NCBI GenBank assembly: GCA_965261795.1
Contig: OZ253476.1
Location: 1,798,001-1,862,000 of the forward strand
Reading direction: 5' to 3'
DNA length: 64,000 nt
Source: CBDCFV01 sp965261795
GTDB taxonomy: Bacteria > Chloroflexota > Dehalococcoidia > Lucifugimonadales > UBA3495
Position 1 is the stretch's first letter, and every line of letters starts with the position of its first letter. Shown piece after piece: positions 43,117 to 51,385 of the stretch. The notes below the pieces were generated by a model. That model was given only the letters and a program-made list of their open reading frames with translations, had not been told where the DNA came from and ran no database searches. The translations under genes and the position numbers were made by a program.

Positions 43117-44091
43117 TTACTTGGAAGGGAACCGCGCGGCGAGAATGTCCACCACGATTCTGGCCGCCAGCCCAACCGTCAACTCCGCGGAGTCGTAGGG
43201 CGGCGCAACCTCCACCATGTCGAACGCCACCAGGTTCGACTTGCTGACCAGGGCCTCCAAGCATTCCCGTACTTCGTGATAGAAAAGCCCGCCGGTCTCC
43301 GGCGTACCCGTTCCGGGGGCTTGGCTGGGGTCCATCACATCGATGTCGAAGGTGATGTAGAGGTTCTCGCCCCTGGGTATCAGGTCGGCTACATCTGCGG
43401 GACCAACCTGCCGGAAGCGATTGGTGGTGATAATCAGGCTGCCGTCCCGGATGGCCTCTTCGTAGGGTATTCGTCTGGCGGCGCGGATGCCCACCGACGT
43501 TATGTGGTCCACGAAAGGCAACTCCCGGCAGCGCCGGATGGGGCTTGCATGGGTCAGAGTGACGCCCTGAATATCGTGGCTGTAGTCCAAGTGAGCGTCA
43601 AAGTGGACGATATTAACCGGGCCAAACTTCCCCAACCCGCGCACCACCGGGAAGGTAATGGCATGGTCACCCCCAATGACCACCGGGAAGGCGCCCCGCT
43701 CCACCACCTTCTCCACCGCCGCGGTTATCTTGCCGAAATTTTCCACCACCTCGGAAGGGACGATGGTGATGTTGCCGCAATCTGACATGGTGACTCCCCG
43801 TAGCTGCTCGTCCTCCACGTCGATGTCGTAGAAACCTTCAGCTACGTTCTGCTGACCGTAAGGGTCAGAGTAGTTGTAGGTCCTCGGGGCATCGCGGAGA
43901 GCGTCCGGCCCGAACCGCGCCCCCGGCCTACCCAGCGTCCCTTGGTCGAAAGGCACGCCAATCAGGGCCACCTCGGCATCCAAAGTGTCAAGGTTGTCAC
44001 ACACCGGCGCCTTGAAAAACGTGCGAGACTGGGCTTTGATGATGGGCCAGCGCTCTTGGGTGGACGGGGCGTTGTCGTTTGGTTGTGTCAT
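43117..44091 (-). CDS. speB: Agmatinase/ureohydrolase family protein
   Basis: Protein of 324 aa of the arginase/agmatinase/formiminoglutamase family with a complete dimanganese site. GGDHAITFP supplies the first His ligand, HFDAHLDYSHD the Asp-His-Asp set, and TFDIDVMDPSQAPGTGTPETGG the last two Asp. The PGTGTPE loop is typical of the agmatinase branch. It would release urea from agmatine or a related guanidino compound. It is divergent from the PaREP1-like gene. Confidence 0.82.
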   Translation of the reverse strand: MTQPNDNAPSTQERWPIIKAQSRTFFKAPVCDNLDTLDAEVALIGVPFDQGTLGRPGARFGPDALRDAPRTYNYSDPYGQQNVAEGFYDIDVEDEQLRGVTMSDCGNITIVPSEVVENFGKITAAVEKVVERGAFPVVIGGDHAITFPVVRGLGKFGPVNIVHFDAHLDYSHDIQGVTLTHASPIRRCRELPFVDHITSVGIRAARRIPYEEAIRDGSLIITTNRFRQVGPADVADLIPRGENLYITFDIDVMDPSQAPGTGTPETGGLFYHEVRECLEALVSKSNLVAFDMVEVAPPYDSAELTVGLAARIVVDILAARFPSK

Positions 44092-44144
44092 GGATGCTTC
44101 CGCCTTCTGCTACAATGGTGTCGTCACCAAATGGAGCTTTCGAT

Positions 44145-44579
44145 ATGGTCAATCACGCGTCTCCTGAAGAGTATACAGAACTCAGCCAGCGTTACATACG
44201 ACAGGCCGAGGAGGAATTTCAGAAAGGGGACTTTCTCCAAGCTTCCGAGAAGGCATGGGGCGGAGTTGCCGTAGCCGCCAAGTCCGCGGCGGCCCATCGG
44301 CGTTGGAGGCATCATAACCACGCGCTGCTCTATGACGTCTCCGATCAGATAGCGGACGAACTGAGGCGCCCCGACTTGGCGAGGTTATTCAGAAGCGCCA
44401 GTTCACTACACATCAATTTCTACGAAAATTGGATGGGAGCAGGCCACGTACGGGGCGGCATCGACGACGCCGCGAACTACGTGCGCGAACTGGAAGCAAC
44501 GTTAGCCGCACAACCGCCGGAGTTCATCCCTCAAACAACTGAACAAACCGCCCGGCTTAGAAGGCTCACCGCCCCCTAA
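44145..44579 (+). CDS. PaREP1/HEPN-like protein (second paralogue)
   Basis: Protein of 144 aa: YTELSQRYIRQAEEEFQKGDFLQASEKAWGGVAVAAKSAAAHRRW, then SLHINFYENWMG and an ANYVRELEATL helix. It shares the QASEKxWG core and the downstream NFYxNxM pattern with the gene at 37043. The ATG at 44145 has GGAG 8 nt upstream and fits the domain start. It converges with the radical SAM gene, overlapping its last 4 bp. Confidence 0.7.
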   Translation: MVNHASPEEYTELSQRYIRQAEEEFQKGDFLQASEKAWGGVAVAAKSAAAHRRWRHHNHALLYDVSDQIADELRRPDLARLFRSASSLHINFYENWMGAGHVRGGIDDAANYVRELEATLAAQPPEFIPQTTEQTARLRRLTAP

Positions 44580-45505
44580 AACGGCGGCTTGAAACCGTCC
44601 TTGCCCTCTCCCAACTGGGGCAGCTTTTCCCGCAACACTCCGAGCACTATTCGATAGTGCTCAAGGTATTCATCGCGGAAGGATTCTCGGTCACAACCCA
44701 GTTTCTCCGCCATCAAGTCGAAGGCCCGGTCACGGGTGCCCGCTAGGAACTTGCCCCGCTGGAAGTGGAACGGCTGGGCTATAAATTTTTGCACCCCCGT
44801 ATCGAGCAGACTGCCGGTGAACGCATCCGGGTCGCTGACCAGCAGCAAGGGCGTCATCGTGATGCAGGAGTCGATACCTTCCGCCTGCACCTCGCCGATA
44901 GCCCGTAGCCGCGCGTGACTGGACGGACAGAAGGGCTCGAAGGTGCGCCGTATGTCCTCGTCGTCGGTGGTAACGGTCATATTGACTTGCACCCGCCCGC
45001 CGTTCTCCTCGATACTGCGGAACAGGTCGCAGTCCCGAACCATGTCGGGGCTCCTAGTCTGCACTACTAGCTTGGGCTTGTCCCCACGGTTTACCATAGT
45101 CTGAAGCAAGCCCCGCGTAATCTCCACCTGCCGCTCCACCGGCTGGTAGGGGTCGGTGACGCTGCTCATGTATATCAGCTTGCCGTCAAGCGTTCCCGCC
45201 TTGCGCTTTTCCAGCAACGCTACAGCGTTTTCCTTCACGTTTACCCAATAACCCCAACTATTCAGCTTCTCGGCGTTGCGGCTGAAAAAGGCAGCGTAGC
45301 AATAAGTACAGCCAAAGGAACACCCACTGTAGGGGTTCAGGGTGAAGTCGTAGGCGTCCATGAAGCCGGTGGCGCGAGTCAAAATCTCTTTAGCCGAAGT
45401 ATAGAAGATTTTGGTTTCGCCGATGCTATCGGGAATCGCCGCTGGTGGCGACCATCCGGAAGAGCTTCCGCAAAAAATCGAATACTGATGAGGACTGTTC
45501 AGCAT
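44576..45505 (-). CDS. Radical SAM protein, SPL/Rv2578c-like
   Basis: Protein of about 309 aa with the radical SAM cluster motif CSFGCTYCY preceded by MDAYDFTLNPYSG, and TDPYQPVERQVEITRGLL and KLVVQTRSPDMVRDCDLF typical of the spore-photoproduct-lyase-like Rv2578c group. The reaction is unknown. The start is uncertain: the ATG at 45505 lies inside the 3' end of the upstream gene and lacks a clear ribosome-binding site, but no later Met gives a full N-terminus. Confidence 0.78.
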   Translation of the reverse strand: MLNSPHQYSIFCGSSSGWSPPAAIPDSIGETKIFYTSAKEILTRATGFMDAYDFTLNPYSGCSFGCTYCYAAFFSRNAEKLNSWGYWVNVKENAVALLEKRKAGTLDGKLIYMSSVTDPYQPVERQVEITRGLLQTMVNRGDKPKLVVQTRSPDMVRDCDLFRSIEENGGRVQVNMTVTTDDEDIRRTFEPFCPSSHARLRAIGEVQAEGIDSCITMTPLLLVSDPDAFTGSLLDTGVQKFIAQPFHFQRGKFLAGTRDRAFDLMAEKLGCDRESFRDEYLEHYRIVLGVLREKLPQLGEGKDGFKPPF

Positions 45506-46466
45506 CGCTCTGTCTCGTCCCGTAGTAGATAAAGGCCGTAGTGCGGTCGGGCCAATCACAGTAAGTATGATACCAGCCCGGAGCGAAATATCCCCATTCT
45601 CTGGCAACCTTGGCAGTGAGAGAATTATTCATCACTTCTGGAAATTGTGGTGTAAGATGCGGCGCCGGTAATTGTATCAGCCGGTATTTATTCCTAAATG
45701 GCGATATATAGTTCACGATCGGGATGTTGCCTGGATTCTTCGCGTCGCCATAACAGGTAATAAATCCGGTATCTGGGCCGATTATTCCTTGCAGGCGGGA
45801 TAGGGCGTTTCTAACATCCTTCCTGTTGCTCTCATAAACAACGTGCATGGCACTAATCCAGCTATCCGCATCGGGGATTTTCTGCACTGAATGGTAATCA
45901 GTATGCACCTCGTAGTGGTTCTCTATCAGATTGCACGACGTTTTCAATGCTTGAAGGCCAGCATCCTGGTTGACAATACCCCTGAATTCAGCCCATACCC
46001 GCCTGCCCATCTCAAGCATGGATTTGCTGGTGTCTATTGAATCAACCCTGACTTTTGAAATCACCTGTCCTTGTTCCAGAGCATACGCTACCGCCAACGC
46101 TACCCCGAATTGCATGGCCAGTGCACCGCAACCAAAATCGATAACATGTAGCCTGCCGGTATCCGTCAACGTGGAATGACCAACACCAGCTTGCTCATTC
46201 ATTGCCTTAATCAACGAGTACGCCAAGTTAACGTGCGAGAGCTGATAACGGGCAACGTAAAACAATGTCACCATCTCGTCGGCATAGTCCGGGCTTTCCA
46301 GGGACCGCAGCCGGTCAAGGGAAACCGCCGCCTCGCTGACCCAGCGCAGTTTTTCAGTAGAACTCATCCCATCGGTACACTGGTCGAATTCGGATTCCGC
46401 AGCTTTTGCGATCGCACTATCCAACACACGGGCAATAGTAGCATTCTTATCCATCAATTCATCCAC
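45426..46466 (-). CDS. SAM-dependent methyltransferase-like protein
   Basis: Protein of 346 aa. A Rossmann glycine-rich motif (LHVIDFGCGALAMQFGVAL, about residues 107-125) is followed by VRVDSIDTSKSMLEMG, the acidic second strand, and a later WISAMHVVYES segment. This is the class I methyltransferase fold with a helical N-terminal extension. It has no close named family. GTG at 46466 or ATG at 46454 could be the start. Its 3' end overlaps the radical SAM gene, so the two are probably co-transcribed and may modify the same target. Confidence 0.6.
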   Translation of the reverse strand: MDELMDKNATIARVLDSAIAKAAESEFDQCTDGMSSTEKLRWVSEAAVSLDRLRSLESPDYADEMVTLFYVARYQLSHVNLAYSLIKAMNEQAGVGHSTLTDTGRLHVIDFGCGALAMQFGVALAVAYALEQGQVISKVRVDSIDTSKSMLEMGRRVWAEFRGIVNQDAGLQALKTSCNLIENHYEVHTDYHSVQKIPDADSWISAMHVVYESNRKDVRNALSRLQGIIGPDTGFITCYGDAKNPGNIPIVNYISPFRNKYRLIQLPAPHLTPQFPEVMNNSLTAKVAREWGYFAPGWYHTYCDWPDRTTAFIYYGTRQSDAEQSSSVFDFLRKLFRMVATSGDSR

Positions 46467-46667
46467 CAGCGAAGGCTCTCACACTATTAACCCACCCTCA
46501 TACGCTCCCGCAGGTCTTCCGCCGCAACGTCCAGGGCCATCATGCACCCCAACCGTACCCAATGCCAAACCTCCCACCACCCCTCCAAATCCTATATCAT
46601 GGGAGTGTTGCTGCCACCAAATGCGTCGGCAGCGGCCCCCAAACCATTTTCCGAAAGGAGACCAACC

Positions 46668-47060
46668 ATGCCAAAAGAAATAATCAGGACCGACAAACTG
46701 GCGACACCCACGGGAATAATGTCTCAAGGCGTCAAAGTGCCGGCGGGCCACATCATATTCGCGTCAGGGCAAACAGCCCGTGACTCCACCGGCGCCATCG
46801 TCGGTGTGGGGGACATCAAGGCCCAGACCAGGCAGACGCTGGAGAATGTCAAAGCGGTGTTGGAAGCTGCGGGAGCCACCTTGGAAGACGTGGTTAAAGT
46901 CCAAGTGTTCATTACCAACGTGGCGGACTACAGCGACATACATGCGGTAAGGGCCGAGTACTTCAAGTCGGACTATCCCGCCAGCACCATGGTGGAGGTA
47001 CCGGCCCTGGTGCACCCCGACATGCTTATCGAGATTGACGTCATCGCCGTTATACCGTAG
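46668..47060 (+). CDS. RidA/YjgF (Rid) family protein
   Basis: Protein of 130 aa with the Rid-family pattern: IIFASGQTARDSTG, QTRQTLENVKAVLEAAGATLEDVVKVQVFITN, and VEVPALVHPDMLIEIDVIAV. The active-site Arg of true RidA enamine deaminases (in the LPRxxxVEIE segment) is replaced; here the position reads VHPD. It therefore belongs to another Rid subgroup whose activity is uncertain. AAAGGAG lies 7 nt before the ATG. A terminator-like hairpin follows. Confidence 0.82.
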   Translation: MPKEIIRTDKLATPTGIMSQGVKVPAGHIIFASGQTARDSTGAIVGVGDIKAQTRQTLENVKAVLEAAGATLEDVVKVQVFITNVADYSDIHAVRAEYFKSDYPASTMVEVPALVHPDMLIEIDVIAVIP

Positions 47061-47085
47061 GGAACCGATTTCCGCCACTCCGGTT

Positions 47086-47122
47086 GGGCCCGACGGAAGT
47101 GGAAGCCGCCGGGCCCGGTTTT
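47086..47122 (+). terminator. Probable terminator after Rid gene
   Basis: GGGCCCG pairs with CGGGCCC across a 17-nt loop, followed by GGTTTTCC. It lies 25 nt after the Rid stop codon. Confidence 0.5.
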
Positions 47123-47259
47123 CCCCTTCAACCCCTACACCATGCCAAGCGTGCGAGTTTGTCCCGGGGCATTACCTGCCGAGCGGGCAACTGGTATTAG
47201 AACAGTATGTCGAACCTTCGAACCACACCCGGGACCGCCATTATCTCTAACGTTTACGG

Positions 47260-47673
47260 TCATACTCCACTCGCCAAGCGTTCGTTTAAGTCTCTGGGGG
47301 TGATTATGGGGACAGAGAACTCCGACGATAAAACGAGCAGGTCGGGATCGCTTGTGACGAGGGCATCTGCGCCCCCGGCTAGAGCCAGCTTTAGAAATGG
47401 AATGTCATTGGGGTCGCGGCAATCGGGCACGGTTAGAGGCTCCGGCACCACAATTGTATCTGTCCAAGGCGGATAGGTGTCTAACAATAGACCTTGTTGC
47501 TCCGCCGTTAGCCCGAACTGAGTATATGAAAGCACCCGCTTCAATTCCGCGATGGTGTCGCAACTTATTAGCGGTATGATGGTTTCCAACCGCCATGCTT
47601 GCCGTATCCAAGAGAACCCTCCCGGGAACATCAAAGCCGGGACAATGACGCTGGTATCGATGATCACCCTCAA
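47260..47673 (-). CDS. PIN-domain toxin (TIGR00305-type)
   Basis: Protein of 137 aa: RVIIDTSVIVPALMFPGG (first Asp), ISCDTIAELKRVL (Glu), CRDPNDIPFLKLALAGGADALVTSDPDLL (two further Asp). All four acidic residues of a PIN ribonuclease site are present. The TTG start overlaps the antitoxin's TGA (TTGA), indicating translational coupling. It would cleave RNA when freed from the antitoxin. Confidence 0.8.
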   Translation of the reverse strand: MRVIIDTSVIVPALMFPGGFSWIRQAWRLETIIPLISCDTIAELKRVLSYTQFGLTAEQQGLLLDTYPPWTDTIVVPEPLTVPDCRDPNDIPFLKLALAGGADALVTSDPDLLVLSSEFSVPIITPRDLNERLASGV

Positions 47674-47900
47674 CCGCCGTTGCCCTGCCTCGCCCAAGCA
47701 ATCGCGTCGGCCACGTCCGTCTCGGTTATGCCCCGTTTAGCCAGCTTCTCCCGCACGGCATCCGCCGGGGACACGTGAACAGGCGTAAGGATGATGCGAC
47801 CGTTTTCCTTGGTCACGTCAAAGTACTCTATTCCCCCAAAGACTGGTCCAGCATCTTCCAGGAAAGTTAGCTGGTTTGCGCCCGTCACTTTCGCAAGCAT
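47670..47900 (-). CDS. AbrB/MazE-like antitoxin partner of PIN toxin
   Basis: Protein of 76 aa: MLAKVTGANQLTF, then FDVTKENGRIILTPVHVSPADAVREKLAKRGITETDVADAIAWAR. The N-terminal swapped-hairpin pattern and C-terminal helix fit an AbrB-type antitoxin that binds DNA and the PIN toxin. The ATG at 47900 has GAGG 9 nt upstream. It precedes and overlaps the PIN gene. Confidence 0.7.
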   Translation of the reverse strand: MLAKVTGANQLTFLEDAGPVFGGIEYFDVTKENGRIILTPVHVSPADAVREKLAKRGITETDVADAIAWARQGNGG

Positions 47901-48038
47901 GTCATATTTCCTCAGCAAGGACTCCAAGAACAACTATCGGTTACAGTCTATTGTAATCCACCAGGTTTGTTGGCCGGGTGGAATGGATCGACCTTAAAGG
48001 CGGGCAGTAAAGGAATGCTTTGCGCCGGTTCCACCGCT

Positions 48039-48926
48039 CTACCGCGCCGGCAGGTACTCCTCGTACCATTCCATGGTGGCCTCCATTACCTCGGAGAAGG
48101 CTGGCTCCGCGTAGACCTCGTAGTGGCCGGGGCCTTTCAGCGTTACCAGCTTCTTGGGTTCCTTGGCGTGGGCGTATAGCTGCTCCGACTCCTCCGGCAG
48201 AACCAACCTGTCGTTGTCGCTGGTGATGAACAGCACGGGCCTTGGCGAAATTTTATCTACGATCCACTCCGGGTTGAAGCCTATGGTGTCGTCGACGTAC
48301 TCCAAGGGGATGGTGTTCACTGCCGACGGGTTGTTGCGCCGGGCCGCGGCGGCAAGCTCGGCCGATTGGCGGTCAGGCAAAAGAATCTCACTCCGTTCCA
48401 CGTATTCGGACTTGCCGGTGGCTGCCCGTTTCTTGCGGTCTTCAACGGACCTTTCCTGCAGGTCGAACCACTCGTCCACCCGCCGTACCCGGCTCATCCA
48501 CCGGGCGCCGTGACCCACGCCCACGACGCTGACGATGCACTTGGCCCGCGGGTCCACCGCCCCAACCCAGACAACCGTTGCGCCGCCGTAGCTGGTGCCA
48601 TAGAGTCCGATTTTTTCCGAGTCCACCTCCGGTTGCATCCCAAGGAACGTCATCGCCGCCTGCACGTCCGTTACCCGGCTGTAGGGGGCTAATCGGCTGC
48701 GCACCCCTTCGCTGTCACCCCAACCTTTATAGTCGAAGGTCATGACCACGTACCCATGTTCGTTGAGTACCCGGGCGTTGTCCGGCAGGTACAGGTCCTT
48801 GACTCCGGTATAGCCGTGGCACAGCAGCACCGCGGCCCGCTTTTCTCCCGGACTCAAGCCATCAGGGATGTAGACGTCGCCGCATAGCTTGAACCCTTCG
48901 CTGTAAAACTCGACCGTCCGTTTCAT
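48039..48926 (-). CDS. Alpha/beta hydrolase (dienelactone hydrolase/peptidase S9-like)
   Basis: Protein of 295 aa with the catalytic set of alpha/beta hydrolases: oxyanion region LLCHGYTG, nucleophile elbow GLYGTSYGGA (Ser), acid in ITSDNDRLVLPEES (Asp) and His in KGPGHYEVY. The N-terminal FKLCGDVYIPDG is typical of esterases of the YfhR or acetyl-xylan-esterase type. Substrate unknown. It stands alone, divergent from the Uma2 gene at 49022. Confidence 0.85.
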   Translation of the reverse strand: MKRTVEFYSEGFKLCGDVYIPDGLSPGEKRAAVLLCHGYTGVKDLYLPDNARVLNEHGYVVMTFDYKGWGDSEGVRSRLAPYSRVTDVQAAMTFLGMQPEVDSEKIGLYGTSYGGATVVWVGAVDPRAKCIVSVVGVGHGARWMSRVRRVDEWFDLQERSVEDRKKRAATGKSEYVERSEILLPDRQSAELAAAARRNNPSAVNTIPLEYVDDTIGFNPEWIVDKISPRPVLFITSDNDRLVLPEESEQLYAHAKEPKKLVTLKGPGHYEVYAEPAFSEVMEATMEWYEEYLPAR

Positions 48927-49021
48927 GGCAAACCATCTCCCGCTGGTTTAGGTTAATCTAGGCATTTTACACTAGGGGGATTGTATAATGGCTACAATCT
49001 TTTCCGAACCGGGGTACGCTC

Positions 49022-49576
49022 ATGACGACGAAGCCGAAGCTATTGACTCCGGATGACTTGCTCGAACTGTACAGCAAAGGAATCCGGGGCGAGTTAATCT
49101 ATGGGGTGCTTTGCGAGACTATGCCAGTGGGTAAATATCATGGAAAGCTCTCGGCTATCCTAATTAGCATATTGATGAACTTCGTCCGGCCTCAAAAGTT
49201 GGGCACCGTGGCCGGCACCGATGCCGGCGTCGTCCTGTCTTACGCCCCATACGTTTTGAGAGAACCGGACATTGCATTTTTCTCGGTCGAGAAGCTGGCC
49301 TTAGACGACGTTGACACCGGATATTATGATGTGGTCCCTGACTTGGTGGTCGAGATTGCGTCTCCCAGCAACACAAATGTTGAAAGCCACGACAGGGCGC
49401 GGATGTGGGTCAGCTACGGAGTGTCCATAGTGTGGGAGGTCTTGCCCGCCCGGCGCTCTGTAGTCGTACACCAACTCAACCGGCCCATCGTAGTGCTTAA
49501 CGAGGATGACACGCTGGATGGCGGCGGCGTACTGACGGGTTTCAGTTGCCCGGTGCGGGAAATTTTCGACCTGTAA
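49022..49576 (+). CDS. Uma2 family (DUF820) protein, second copy
   Basis: Protein of 184 aa with the same frame as the gene at 7976: LTPDDLLELYSKGIRGELIYGVLCET, the REPDIAFFS strand, PDLVVEIASPSN and the C-terminal LTGFSCPVREIFDL. The PD-(D/E)XK-type acidic residues are kept. A TATAAT hexamer at 48984 may serve its promoter. The end overlaps the convergent HicB gene by 35 bp. Confidence 0.8.
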   Translation: MTTKPKLLTPDDLLELYSKGIRGELIYGVLCETMPVGKYHGKLSAILISILMNFVRPQKLGTVAGTDAGVVLSYAPYVLREPDIAFFSVEKLALDDVDTGYYDVVPDLVVEIASPSNTNVESHDRARMWVSYGVSIVWEVLPARRSVVVHQLNRPIVVLNEDDTLDGGGVLTGFSCPVREIFDL

Positions 49577-49808
49577 CCGCAATGGAATCGAGGACGCTTC
49601 CGTCGGGTACGTTTACGGTTTCCAGAGCACTGGGAGCGGGAATCGCCTGATCGGATGACTTCATGCTTTCTACCCAACCCCGCATCGCGTCCTCCGCATT
49701 CCGCATAGCCTCATCAATTGAGGCTCCCATAGCTACACATCCGGGCAGGTCCGGGAAAACGACCCCATAGGCCCCTGCCTTGCCATCAATCAACACCGGA
49801 TACTTCAT
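49542..49808 (-). CDS. hicB: HicB family antitoxin
   Basis: Protein of 88 aa: YPVLIDGKAGAYGVVFPDLPGCVAMGASIDEAMRNAEDAMRGWVE, the HicB partially degraded RNase-H-like fold. The gene starts 1 nt after the HicA stop and is the second gene of the hicA-hicB pair. It neutralises HicA and probably represses the operon. Confidence 0.88.
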   Translation of the reverse strand: MKYPVLIDGKAGAYGVVFPDLPGCVAMGASIDEAMRNAEDAMRGWVESMKSSDQAIPAPSALETVNVPDGSVLDSIAVTGRKFPAPGN

Positions 49809-49809
49809 G

Positions 49810-49998
49810 TTACCTCTCCCATCCAGCGGTCTTGGCGATGGAATTCGCTACTCCTGGAGGCACCTCACGGTGACGGGGCAATGTGATGGTGTTGGGAATT
49901 CTCGGATGACGATATATATCGTGGTTCCCGCCACGGCGTTCCAGGAACCAACCATCCTGCTCCGGCCTTTGCCTTATTCTTTGGGTTCGCGTCTCCAC
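49810..49998 (-). CDS. hicA: HicA family toxin
   Basis: Protein of 62 aa with the dsRBD-like HicA fold: EQDGWFLERRGGNHDIYRHP, with the catalytic His in GGNH, then TITLPRHREVPPGVANSIAKTAGW. It cleaves mRNA when free of HicB. It begins the pair; a longer N-terminus may be missing because the family usually starts with a KxxEllkxL helix, which here reads RTQRIRQRP. Confidence 0.85.
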   Translation of the reverse strand: METRTQRIRQRPEQDGWFLERRGGNHDIYRHPRIPNTITLPRHREVPPGVANSIAKTAGWER

Positions 49999-50053
49999 AA
50001 CTGCATTATAGAGGGTTGGGTATTACGGTAATATACAGGTTTAACAACCGCCC

Positions 50054-51385
50054 CTACACCGTGACCCCGGTAAAGTTGAACTTGCTGATTTTGAGGGCGG
50101 GCACCCTGGTGGCGAAGCCCCCCTCGTTCAACAGCAGTTTTCGCTCCCGGCTTACGGCCTCAACGTTGGCCAAAGCCTCTAGGTAGGACTGGGTAAACCG
50201 CAGGTCCTTAACCGGGCGGCTGAGTTGGCCGTCCTCGATGAGGAAGGTGCCATCACGGGTCATGCCGGTGACCACGCAGCCCCGGTTGTGCACCATCCTG
50301 GTGTAATGGAACCTGGTGATGTACAGTCCGTGCTTGGTGGAGCGTATCATTTCGTCCAGGCTCGAATCTCCGGCCTTCATAAACAGGTTCGTGGCCATCG
50401 GCCCGCTGGTGGGCGACGACTGGTGCCCGGTAGAGTCCTTGCCCTCTTTGCGGGCGGTGTAGGAGTTGTGGACCGGGTCCAGCACAACACCGTCCCTGAT
50501 GATGTCCACTCGTCGGCGGCCAACCCCTTCGGCGTCGAACGGTACCGGCCAACCGCTTGGGTCGGCGCCGTCGTCCCAGATGGAAACCAACGGACTGACG
50601 GCCTGCTCTCCCATGACGCCGTTCATCCAGCTTCGCCCATCCTGGACCGCCAAGGCGCCCATGCCGTACAAGCTCAAGCTGCCCAGCAGATCGTCAACGG
50701 CGTAAGGGTCAAGGACAACTGTATATTCTCCGGGGTCTATGGCTTGAGGGTCCCGGCCCCGCAATGCCTTGGTGACGGCTTCCTGTGTTAAAGCTTCAGC
50801 GTCTATGTCAGCCACCTGCCAGGAGCCGCCCTTGGACCAGCCGGATGAGGTATCGCTCATGGCCATAATCAACAGACCGGCGAGGCTGCCGATATGGTAG
50901 GCTTGGACCCCTTTGGTGCTCATCACCGCCGCCTCTCTGGCGCCGGTGCGGAAGAACCCGGAGGCGGTCAGCCCATTGTTCATGGCTTCGCGGCACACCG
51001 ACGCCACCACTTCGGCGCGAGCCGTGGGGCTGTAGTCTTGGGTTGCTTGGTCCCGCATGGGCACCGATGGCGGCTGGGCGGGGATGGGCAGGCCCTGGAA
51101 GTCCGGGTCCTCCGGCATTAGCATCGCGTTACGCCGGGCTTGGGTGGCGGCCTTTTCAACCCCGGCGGCGCTGAGATCGTTGGTGGTGGCCCTGCCCTGC
51201 CGCTGGCCCGCCGCTACCCTTATGTGCAATTCGGCGTTGCTGTGGGACACGCTCTGGTGGATGATGTTGGACGCGAACCGGGTGAGGCCAAGGTCGCTAA
51301 TGAGCAGGTAGGCTTCCATTTCGCCCAGCCGCGACGCGTCGAGGCACTTGGAGAGGATGGCCATGCAACCGTCCTGCCCGATCAT
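50054..51385 (-). CDS. TldD/PmbA family protein, PmbA-like subunit
   Basis: Protein of 443 aa of the TldD/PmbA family. It lacks the HExxxH zinc motif of its partner, and the C-terminal GMTRDGTFLIEDGQLSRPVKDLRFTQSYLEAL is typical of the PmbA (TldE) half. The ATG overlaps the TGA of the TldD-like gene (ATGA), so the two subunits are coupled. In other bacteria TldD/E forms a protease degrading unstructured peptides such as microcin precursors or CcdA. Confidence 0.8.
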   Translation of the reverse strand: MIGQDGCMAILSKCLDASRLGEMEAYLLISDLGLTRFASNIIHQSVSHSNAELHIRVAAGQRQGRATTNDLSAAGVEKAATQARRNAMLMPEDPDFQGLPIPAQPPSVPMRDQATQDYSPTARAEVVASVCREAMNNGLTASGFFRTGAREAAVMSTKGVQAYHIGSLAGLLIMAMSDTSSGWSKGGSWQVADIDAEALTQEAVTKALRGRDPQAIDPGEYTVVLDPYAVDDLLGSLSLYGMGALAVQDGRSWMNGVMGEQAVSPLVSIWDDGADPSGWPVPFDAEGVGRRRVDIIRDGVVLDPVHNSYTARKEGKDSTGHQSSPTSGPMATNLFMKAGDSSLDEMIRSTKHGLYITRFHYTRMVHNRGCVVTGMTRDGTFLIEDGQLSRPVKDLRFTQSYLEALANVEAVSRERKLLLNEGGFATRVPALKISKFNFTGVTV

